Origin: Mytilus galloprovincialis | Taxonomy: Eukaryota; Mollusca; Bivalvia; Mytilida; Mytilidae | Direction of reading: 5' to 3' | NCBI RefSeq assembly: GCF_965363235.1 | Contig: NC_134849.1 | Span: forward strand, 49,484,122-49,548,121 | Length of the DNA stretch: 64,000 bases | Shown: in pieces, positions 12,701 to 24,700 of the stretch | Layout: each line of letters opens with the position of its first letter | Numbering within the stretch: the stretch's first letter is position 1 | The notes under the pieces: model-generated | Told to the model about the DNA's origin: nothing | Seen by the model: the letters and a program-made list of their open reading frames with translations, nothing else | The model's database searches: none | Position numbers and translations under genes: made by a program

Positions 12701-15700
12701 GTATTCTTATCATTATGTCAAAGATCCTTTGATATGCAGCCTATATGAAGATGTATATAACATAATGAGATAATCCAAAGAAGGGACCATAGTATCATCA
12801 GAACATTTTTATGGTTTAAAGTGCGATAAATTCAAGGTAACGGGAAGTGTTATTTAAGAGATAACTGTATTGTATTTGAAGCTTTAAGGACGTCCATCGG
12901 TAGTTTTACTGTCGCAAATTTAGTTTACCTAGCGACGCGGATAAAATAAATTTCAATCATTATTTCAGTATAATTTAATTTTGGATGTAACGCGTCTTCT
13001 GATTGGCTGACGTTATTTTGTTATCAGACCATAGACATAATTTAGTCATGTGACCGTGACGTCAGCAACGTTTTTATGGTTTTCTACGGTTCAAAATGGA
13101 ATTTAGAATTAAATTATAAGAAATGACTGTAATATTTTTTGTGTCTATGAAGAAATAACATAAAAAATTTGGTGCACACTGAATAACGCGCGTAGCGGGT
13201 TATTCAACAGTGTGCACCACATTTTTTATTTCATTCCTTAAAGAAAAATCCGCGAAAAGATGTTATCTTCTTTGGTCCGTACACTAGGTGACATCATAGG
13301 TATGCTTCCGGCGTCAAACATAAACACCGGGCGTTTTCTGGCTTCTGTGCCGCTTCAGAATGTAATAAAGTTTGAAAAAAAGAAGATTTTTAGACGAAAC
13401 ATGTGAGTTTTTTTTGCTTATTATTGTAGAAATTACATGTCAATACATTCAGCAATTCAAAATGTCGGCTTCCTTAGTTACTGACAAGGAGATAAAGAAT
13501 TTTACGCTAACTATCATCCAATCAGAATCATTGATACAAAATATTTTAATTCCATGGAATGGAGATTGATTTAACTGATTTCGAATTTAAACTGTGGTTC
13601 ATAACAGTGACAAGTCAGCTAATCAAGGGGCGCAACTGGTGTCATAAGACTTTGTAAAATGTCGATACTACTTATGTCGAGTCGTAGATAAATGATGTAA
13701 TAGAGAAACAAGACAGCTATATAATGACAGTCCCAGTAAGTGTGTCTTACATATTTCAATTTCATGTCAGAGTTTATATGAAGCTTTCCTTCGGGTTAAG
13801 GCGAACTTTAGCCACGCCTCCTTAAGGAGTTAGCACATGAAATTTCACCTAAACTGTGCATCATATATCAGAAATCACTAGACACTGGCGAAGTCCCCAC
13901 TGATAAGCGTACTGCACATGTTTCTCCCATCTTTAAAAAAGGGTCCAAATATAATCCAGAGAATTATAGGCCTATTTCTTTAACATACATATGTTGCAAA
14001 ATTATTGAACATGTTGTAGTTAGCGCAATCATGACACACGCAGACAACCATTACATCCTGTATCCCCTTCAACACGGCTTTCGAAAAAATAAATCTTGTG
14101 AAACTCAGCTTTTGGAATTTATAGATGATGTCACTAAAAATATTGAAACTTCAAAACAAACAGTACTCATAATGGACTTTTCTAAAAGCTTTTGATAAAG
14201 TCAGTCATAACTTAATATGAGGCAGGCATTACCTGTGAATGGGGACGAAGTCTATGATTTTTTTAAAATCAACAATGATCAACAATGTTAAAAATACCGT
14301 AACGTTTCCGATGTTGGTTCTGTTGTTAGGGATTTTAGTTGTGACGTTATTTAAGTTATGACGTCATATTCAATGTACACAAAGAAACGCTATCATCAGG
14401 TAACGTTTTTTTTTAATAACAAACATTTTTTTTTTTAAATGAATTAGTATTAGTTCCTTTCTTAGACTGATAAATATACATTTTATTCAAAGTCTCATGT
14501 AAACAAGACCGGGAAACGGAAGTAGATTTCTGCGCAGATCCGGAAATTCAAAAACGCGACAAAAAAAAAATTGAACGATTTTGAGTTCATTAGTATAATG
14601 AAAAATTCGGGAAATTTTCCCGATTTTTTTTTTTTTTTATTTTTTTATTGAATTTTCTACTGTAATAGGGGATTGCGTCCCCATATTATCACACAAACTA
14701 AATTACTATGGGATACAGGGGAAAACAAATGCATGGATACAGGGCTTTTTATCATGTCGTACCCAAGCAGTTATCCTAGAGGGTGAGACTCAGGCTATGT
14801 CCCTGTGAAGTCAGGAGTGCCTCAAGGATCTGTTCTGGGCCCAAGTCTGTTTCTATTTTATATTAATGATATACCAGTTGAGCTATATTCCACCATACGC
14901 CTTTTCGCAGACGACACTATTGCTTACCTTGTTATAAAATCTAACAGCGACTGAGAGACCCTACAAAAAGATCTAAACACACTAGGCATCTGGGAACATA
15001 CTTGGACAATGGCTTTTCATCCTGACAAGTGTAATGTTATGTCCATCAGTCTAAATAAAAATCCAATTACTTATAATTACACTCTACACGGCCATGTTAT
15101 TGAACAAAGCAAAATACTTAGGCGTGACAATACAATCAGACCTAAAATGGCAAAGTCACATAAACACCATCTGTAATAAGGCTAACAGTACACTAAGTTT
15201 TCTAAGAAGGAACCTTAACATCAGTTCCACCTCAATAAAGGAACAGGCATATTAATCTTTAGTCAGATCATCACTTGAATATGCCTGTTCAGTTTGGGAT
15301 CCTTACTTTACTGAGGATATGAACAAACTAGAAAAGGTACAACGAAGGGCTGCTAGGTTTGTCACTAACCGACATAGAAACACATCAAGTGTTAGTGACA
15401 TGATTGATCACCTAAAATGGAGAGACCTAGCATACAGAAGAACTGATGCACGCCTTGTCCTGTTCTATAAAATTTCATACCACCTGATCGCCATCACAAA
15501 AACAGACAGACTTATACAACCGCTCAGACAGTCCCGGAACATGCACACACTCTCATATCAGATTCCATCCTGCAGAACACAAATACGCCAACAATCTTTC
15601 TTTCCACGAACAATTAAAAACTGGAACAGCCTTCCTCTGAGTATTGTTATGAGCGACTCTATAGAGTCGTTCAAAACAGCCATATCAACCTACACCTACG

Positions 15701-18700
15701 TAGTCAGTAAATTCATCATGTGTAAATAGTTTTATCTTAATATATAAATAATTAAATAAAAATGTGCACTACCACTATGTATAAATGTTATAATCAATTT
15801 TTGTTTTTAATCATAAAATGTTAAACTTTTCACTGTATATACGTCTCCACAAAGCAATGCGCAGTACTAGTGACATAAACTTCAACGTGTTGACGGCGGT
15901 CACTAAAAAGTAGAAGCAGAAGAAGGCAATATTTGCAATGAATATATATGAGATAAAAGCAGTCGTTGATATGCCTAAACATGATACTTTAAAGAATTTG
16001 AAAAGATGCATTTTCTTTAACATAAATAAAAGCAACACGTTATAGACTTCGTGTGTCTGAAATGCTTTTCGGGATTTACCCTCATCAGCTTAGTTATACT
16101 GTACTTATATATGTACGCTAAACACTGAATATTTGAAAGCCAATGATGCATTATACCTGAAACAGACATAAACGTCACAGCCAAATTCATCTGATGTCAA
16201 ACTTAAGTTTTCTTAATAATTTCTAAGTCATGAAAAGGGAATGCAAGACGAATAATCAATATATTCTTTAATATAGTTCGGAGCTTTAAAACATTTATGG
16301 CATTCTTTTTCATGCAGAATACAATTATCCATATCTAGTTACGTGTGCACATTATTAACCACTGAATATCTTGTACACTTTTAGTAAATGGAAAATATTT
16401 TGAAAACAACGAACCACAAACGAATGCTGCCGCGATTTGTATTAAACATATGAGTTATTTACCTGGCACCAGTTACAGTGCATGCAGTAAAATAGGACGA
16501 GCACCGGACAGAGGTTGGAAAACAGCACCAATGTGGTCATCAATTTTTCGGAGAAAATATTCAAAAACATTCTATAAAGAAGGTACTTTTATATTAATTT
16601 TGAAAGGACGTTATCTATAAACTAAAGAATTTCACTACATTTAGTGGCCCCGGAATTTCACACTAAGCTAGTTCTAGAAGTTCTGAAAAGTGATCGAACA
16701 AAAGCTGACGGATATAAAGCAAAGATAAATACAGTCGATCCTCGTTGTGTCGAACACGGTTGTGTCAAAAACTCGGATGAGTCGAAGTAATTTCTCGGTC
16801 CAATCAAAAATCCCATTTGATCAATGCATGATTACCTCTGATGAGTCGAACTTGGTTGATTCGAATTCTCGGTTAAGTCGGGTAAATTTTATAATCCTGT
16901 CGATGTAAAAGTAATGTAATTGACCCCGATGTCTCGAAGTTCGAAAGTAACAACTTTCAAAATAAACAGATCTAATGATGAAAATTCAAATCGGATACAT
17001 TTTTTATGTAACCTAATCGTTTTCAAAAGAGAATAAAGCTGAATAAACAAAATTCTTTGTATAACATTTAAAATGACATGTTTATGTTAACTGACCTTTG
17101 TAAATATTTGTGTAGACTTTTAAATTTATTTGTGCATGATTTGTATCTGTAGTTGAATACGTGTTTAATTATTATGAGGACCAACAATGGAGAATAGATA
17201 CACAACCATAAAGTTTCACAATAAAAAAAGGCACACTGTTCATTGTATTTAGTTTACACAAATTTCATACCGTATTTCATGCATTCCAAATATTGACGAC
17301 TCACTCGACCTGGGATGGGTCGAATACTTAGGGCCGGTCCCTTCGACATCGACACATCGAGGTTTAGACACGGCCTTTTTTTAAATAAAATTGGTACAGT
17401 CGTATTTTTCATTTGTAACCGTTAGTATAAAAGAACAGTATGAAGGAAGGAAGATAATTATGATAAACTTCGGGCATGCAAAACACTATTTTCTGTGTTT
17501 ATGTTTAAGGGTAGGGAAGGGAGTGGGTTGGCGTCATTTGAATTTTCAATCATTTAGTTTTATTCTGAAGATGGAGTGCAAATCTCCCTCAAATTTGTTT
17601 CACTTACAGGGACAAAATCGAAGGTTTCAAGACCTATCCAGTTGTGGATTTCAAGGGGCGTGGACCTCCCTTTCGTTGATAATACCTTATTGTAAACATG
17701 TAAATCTAATAATGTGTTCAGTGAAGATTTTCGAACTATAAAAAAGTATTCCTACCCCTTTTTTGTTGTAAACGGGAAGCGATAAAAATGTTTATTTCAA
17801 ATCGAAACAGATTTTTTTAAACCCCAAAGAAAAATGTAGGGAGGGAGTTTTAAACATTTTGTTGTCACCAGAAAATATTACATCCATATGCATGAAAGAT
17901 AAATTAGAAGATGAAGTTAGGGGAAAGTTTTGGATAACAAATATTTTCTTTCTTCCCATGCTCATCGATCAAAACGGACACCTGTTTTAACATTGTGTTA
18001 TGTTACGTACAATTGAAAATAAACTCATCATAGATACCAGGATTAACATTTTATATTAACTCCAGACGCGTGTTTCGTCCACAAAAGACTCATCAGTGAC
18101 ACTCGAATCACAAAATGTTAATAAGGCTAAATAAATTACGAAGTTGAAGAGCATTGAGGACCAAAAATTCCTAAAAGTTTTGCCAAATACCTGTAAGGTA
18201 ATCTATTCCTGAAGTAGAAAAACCTGAGTATTTCAAAAATTCGAAGTTTTGTTAACAGTTAATTAATTTTATAATTATGAACATATCAGTGATAGCTCAA
18301 GTCAACACAGAATTGCTGACTACTGAGCGTGTGATACCCTCGGGGAAATAAATCTCCACCAGCAGTGGCATCGACCCAGTGGCATTAAATAAACTCATCA
18401 AAGATACCAGGATGAAATTTTAGATTTAAGTCATACGCGCGTTTCGTCTACAAAAGACTCATCAGTGCACGCGAATCAAAATATGTTAAAAGGACAAATA
18501 AAGTACGAAGTTGAAGAGCATTGAGGACCCAAAAGTCCTTTTAAAAGTTTTGCCAAATACAGGTAATGTAATCTATGTCCGAGGTAAAAAAATTCTTTGT
18601 ATTTCAAAAATTCAAAGTTATGTTTACAGTTAATTTACTGTTTATAATTATACTCAACAGAAGTGCTGACTACTGGGCTTGTGATACCCTCGGAGAAATA

Positions 18701-21700
18701 AATCTCCACCACTGAGGTATCGACCCAGTGGTTGTAATTAAACTCATCATAGAATTGTTTTACATTCCAATATCAATCTAAACCCAGCTCCCTGGGCTCT
18801 TTCAAATAAAAGTATGTATTGAACAATCAATATAAATAATCTTAACAAACTGTTACATGGATGAGTACATATTTAGTATACGGTAATTAAAGAAGGAATC
18901 CGATTTAACTATACCTTAGTTAATTGGACACTTAAGCTAGTTTATGCATACGACCGAAGAATTTTACTTATCTAAGGGAATTCTTCGTGAAATCTGAGAT
19001 TCAGTAACACTTAAGTTAAGATGCTTTATGCATACGGGCCCAGCCGCATTTTCAGCTGGTTTAACATGTATAAGGCATATTATACAATCAAAACTAAGCG
19101 CATTACCTTCGTGAAGTTGTTAATTATAGGCATCCAATATGTACTGAACTACTTTTAAAGTTTATCATATTTTGACATATAAAAATTAGGCATTGTAACC
19201 TTTAAAAACAATCAACAAATTTTGGGCCAAATATGGCCCAACTCCGGGGTTTTTTTTTTATAAGATAAGGCTTATTATATCTAACTAGTATGTAATATCG
19301 TAAAACAACTCATTCATGGTAAATTTAACCATACCTCAACAGATGACCAGCTACTAGCAACACCTACTTCCTGTAAATTCAGAAATGTTAACGATGACTC
19401 GAGGGAAAGTGGAGTTTACAGAGATTGTAATGATATTTTGGTATTTGCATGTGAACAATCAGGTATGTAACATAGAATAATGTATGTATTACTTGTAAGC
19501 TTCTGAAGAGACAATTATATCTGATGTACATGGAAGTTATAAACAAATAAATATTTCATTTTTTCTCTGGTTCTAAAAAGAACAATAAGTATTGATAACA
19601 CAGAAAAAGTTTCCTAATCTCAAATATTCAAGATGCATTAACACTTTCAGAAGACATTTTATTGATATGGATTTGAAATGAAATCTTGAAGGCGTCTCTT
19701 TTTTTGGTCCTCACCTTGATACTGCTATTGTATGGCAGTATGAATCGTTGTACCTTTTCTAGTTCAATTCCCAAGATCTGAACTTTTACTGATAAGTGAT
19801 AACAATTTTGTGTAAATAATAATACAGTATGTATTCTTCACCAAGAATAAAAATGAATTCCCAGAATCTGTTGAAGTAACTTAAAAACAGAATTATCAGT
19901 AGTTGGTTCTGTTTCTAAAAATTATATTAAGACGCTGATAAATAAACCCTTGACGTTTTTTTCATATTAAATTATTATTTATTGGTTTTCTCTGTTGGGA
20001 TACATAAATAAAATTGAGAATAGAAATGGGGAATGTGCCAAAGAGACAACAACCCGACCATAGAAAAAAACAACAGCAGAAGCTCACCAGCAGGTCTTCA
20101 ATGTAGCGAGAAATTCCCGCACCCGGAGGCGTTCTTCAACTGGCCCCTAAACAAATATATACTAGTTCAGTGATAATGAACGCCATACTAATTTCCAAAT
20201 TGTACACAAGAAACTAAAATTAAAATAATATAAGACTAACAAAGGCCAGAGGCTCCTGACTTGGGACAGGCGCAAAAATACGGCGGGGTTAAACATGTTT
20301 GTGAGATCTCAACCCTCCCCCTATACCTCTAGCCAATGTAGAAAAGTAAACGCATAACAATACGTACATTAAAATTCAGTTCAAGAGAAGTCCGAGTCTG
20401 ATGTCAGAAGATGTAACCAAAGAAAATAAACAAAATGACAATAATATATAAATAACAACAGACTACTAGCAGTTAACTGACATGCCAGCTCCAGATTTCA
20501 ATTAAACTGACTGAAAGATTATGATTTCATCATATGAACATCAGGCACAATCCTTCCTGTTAGGGGTTTAGTATCATACCATCATAACATATTATGAGAA
20601 GAACATAACCCGTGTCATGCCAACAACTGGTTTTTGAATAAATGTGTTTAGTTCAGATGCAAAGACCCTATAAGTGAATCAATATTAACGCCAAAATATG
20701 CAATCTTTAAATGACCTGACAACAGTATCGTAACTATATCCCTTCTTAATAAGTCTATATAAAGGCTACTCATATTACTGATACCATTATGTTTATTGTA
20801 AGCGTAATACCTGTATCCATTGTGGTGTGTAGAAACTTCTTTGCGTAAACCCTCGTAATACAGATCATGTATATGCTTTTGCGTTGGGGGATTACATTAT
20901 AGGAACTTACAATTAAAATTTGGGACAAACTAGAATAGTTCACTGATTACATTTATATAATACCATGCTATCATCATATATAAATAAAACCTAGTTTTGA
21001 ATGCATTTACGTTTTTTGTGTACAAGAAAGAAAAACTAGGTACGCCATTCTTGTATACATTTCCCTCTATAGATGAATACTCTAAAACCCTTATGATAGC
21101 ATATTATATTAACTAAAGACAGGTCCAATATGACGAAAGACGTTTTGACGAATTCTCAAAGTAAAGTCTCTGAAGCTACTACAGGTAGGTAAATGTATTA
21201 AATTTGATTTAAAGTAACGTTACAGTCAATGGGCTATGAGCCTAATTCAGTGGTTGTCGTTTATTTATGTGTTACATATTTGTTTTTCGTTTATTTTTTT
21301 ACATAAATAAGGCCGTTAGTTTTCTCGTTTGAATTGTTTTACATTGTCTTATCGGGCCTATTATAGCTGACTATGCGGTATGGGCTTTGCTCATTGTTGA
21401 AGGCCTATAGTTGTTAATGTCTGTGTCATTTTGGTCTTTTGTGGATAGTTGTCTCATTGTCAATTATACCACATCTTCTTTTTTATATGTTACAGATTTC
21501 ATTAAAATTTTTCATACAACTCTGGCTCAATGGACATCAAATGAAAATCGAAAAAATAATTCATTTATCTCATTGATGATTAGAAATATTACTGATTTAA
21601 ATTTTACAAAATTGGTGAACATTTGTAAAGAAAGCACATAAAATCGGCATAAAACCTTCAAGAATTTGTCTTAAAATCGCTATATCTCTAATTTTACTCC

Positions 21701-24700
21701 ATAGATTTTTCTTAATAAGGTATATGTTGTTGATACATAAATTTCCGTAATAATGATGCAAAATAAAGAAAGGGTCACCGACTTCGTTTTTCCGGTATAC
21801 AGCACTCAAAGTTGTGTTCTTTGTGAAAAAAAAACCCAATAAAACATAGAAATAATCGAATCGTCGCCGCGTTGTAGACCGTAAAACGTTGATTTTTGAC
21901 GTTTTTCGTAACCAAAAAGGTAACAAGTTGATTATTAGACAAAAAACGAAACCGGTGACCATATGATTATTTTATATCATTATATCATTAAGACAGAAAT
22001 TTATGTGTCAATAACATAGAGTTTTTCAGAAAACTCTATGGAGTAGAATTAGAGATTTTAAGGTAACTCTTATACGATTTTATGTGCTTTCTATACAAAT
22101 ATTCACCCATATTAAAAGAAATCAATCTGCAATTTTTCAGATAATAAAAGAGATAAATGCATTTTTTTTTATCGATTTTCAGTTGTAGTTCATCGAGCCA
22201 ATATTGTATACACAATTTTAGCAAAATCTGCAACAAAGCCCATTTATTGTTTCTGGACCTTAAACAATGAAATAACACGTACGTTCTTTACTTAAAATCA
22301 ATCCGTAATCTTTCCGTCGGAATTTGACCACTGAAATCATTTTGTTCATTTCTGTGTATAGGTATTTCTTCATCGGAATATTACCATTGACTAAAATGTT
22401 TTACTTCATTTTTTTAGTGTAATCCTTTCTCACATTTGTGTGTTTCATTCATTGCTTTTTATACAAATAAGACATTGAAACCAACTTATTTTTACAGATA
22501 AAATAAGTTGGTTTCAATGTCCCAGATAAGGGGAAGGATAAGCGCCCATAGACATGGTTGTCGTTTGTTCATGTCAGTAATATTTGATTTGTTAAAAATA
22601 AGGTCGTAGGTTTTCCAAATTTTCCAAATTTGTCATGATGGTTACCTATATCTATGGACAACTATATGAAATGGTGTTTTCTGATTGTTGAAGGCTGTAC
22701 AATGGCCTATAATTGCTCACTAGCACTTTATTTTAACTCTTGTGGATAAATGTCTCTCTGGCAATTCTACCACATCTCATTTCTATATCAACATGGTTTT
22801 TTTCGGAATATGTATAATTATCCTGAGTTTATTATACCAGGTTATCAATTACTTAAGGACATATTTGGTCTAACTAGTTGGTCAGCATGTATTTTAAACA
22901 GTATTTGAAATAACTATTTAAATCATTATTGCTGCAGCAAATGCAAAATTATACCAAATGAATATACTCTAAGAAAAAAAGAAGACTATGTATATGTTAT
23001 ATCTTCAACATTATTAGTTACATAATGTGCTAGTGACTTAATACGATATATATGGGGTCATTAAATTCCTTATGTAATTTACTGGCCCCATAAATGTTGT
23101 ATTAGATCACTACCACACTATGTAACGAATTTGTATTACCGAATATCTTAAAATGAGCTATTTAGACTAGTGGCATACAAAAGTGATAAACGGTCTTCAA
23201 TATCGTTAGTACTAGGAACCTACTTCCATTGGTCTATACAAACACAAATGTCAACAATAACAAATTGTGAGCTTTAAATGTGTTTTAGGAATTTATTTCA
23301 ATGATTCATTATAAATTTTATCGTCTTTAAGATTTGTCAAAACACCGTGTTGTTTGTATAAAGGGACATAACACCACTACTAACCGTGTGTTGAAATAAG
23401 CCCCACCTACTAACCTAATATAGGATATATACGGTCTCAACGTGGTCACTTCTTATCAATCGTATTCCTAGAAATGTATAGGAGAGAAGATAAATAGGAA
23501 TATTTTTTAAAGTACTATAATTTCCACAAAATTATTCCGTATGAAATTCTACAGCTCTGCTTTGAAACAATTATATTGAAGAATGAATGTTAAGAAAAGA
23601 AACATTTTATGTTTTAAATTTCTTTCAATCCATATTTGTCACTTTTCAAAGAATAGGACTGATGTTAACAGCTTTAAAATATGTCAAATATGATTTAGCA
23701 TCGCGAATAAACAATGTCAAATCAGAATGTTCTGACAAAAATACCGAACTCCAAGGAAAAATTCAGATCGGGAAGTCCCTTATCAAATTCCTTAATAAAT
23801 TGACCATAAACATCAAACGAATTGAAAACAACTGTGTTAACACTCGTTTCGATGATAGGTACAGATATCAATGTGTTAAAAAAAGTTGTTTGTATTAGGG
23901 AATAACAAGTTATACTCCACTTTAATTTTGATTTTGTAGTAGAATTATCAAGGTATATTTGTTCCACCTAACACAAATTTCCCCGGAAACTTGGTTATAA
24001 GCAATGGCACAAAAATCTGTACATGTTGGAACAAATAGTCTATAACCGTTGTTCCGATAAGAACAAATACTGTTAGAATGATTTTTTAGTGGATACAATC
24101 TTCCAAAATATTTCAACTATTGAGGACCTATATTATAACGAACGTATGTTTCATGAAACACAACCGTGCAATGTGTTTTTTAATGTTTAAAGGATATAGT
24201 AAACTTTTGATTCTTTAAACCTTTTTTTCAGATATGACATGCTCTTTGATTTGCGATATTTTTCAGGCTTAGCTGTTGGATTAGCATTGGGAATTTTTCT
24301 TGTCACCATTTCTGTAGCTGCTTTCGTCATTTTGAAAAGAAAAGGGTAAATTAGTTTTAAGCAAATGAATTTATCAAACATATATAATCCTCTGTCTTTG
24401 CAAAAAAAATGCCGTATCTCCTGTTGTATGCTGCATGTAAACAAAATATAGATTTTCTTTTACCTTGTATACAGCCAAACAAAGTGCATATACTTTTCTA
24501 ATCAGATTTGAAGGCGTTCCAACAAAACCAAATTGTACGAATGCATAATTTAAAACAAATATTATTTAAAAAGTATGATATATTGTGTGTTATATCTATA
24601 TCATATAATTTCGACTGGCAACCTGAATAAATCATAACTATTAACATCAATACATATATATCGTTTCAGGAAGTGTGAGCCAGTAAATGTCAGCTCACCT

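Noticed and set aside
17391-17741. Reading frame of 116 codons in intron 6
   Set aside because: No recognisable motif, composition like the surrounding noncoding DNA, and no splice partners in phase with the receptor.
22471-22521. Pre-microRNA
   Set aside because: The stem is only 22 bp with a 7-base loop and perfectly paired, shorter and tidier than animal miRNA precursors.
23587-23898. Reading frame of 103 codons in intron 8
   Set aside because: Lys/Asn-rich translation of AT-rich DNA with no family resemblance; inclusion would break the receptor frame.
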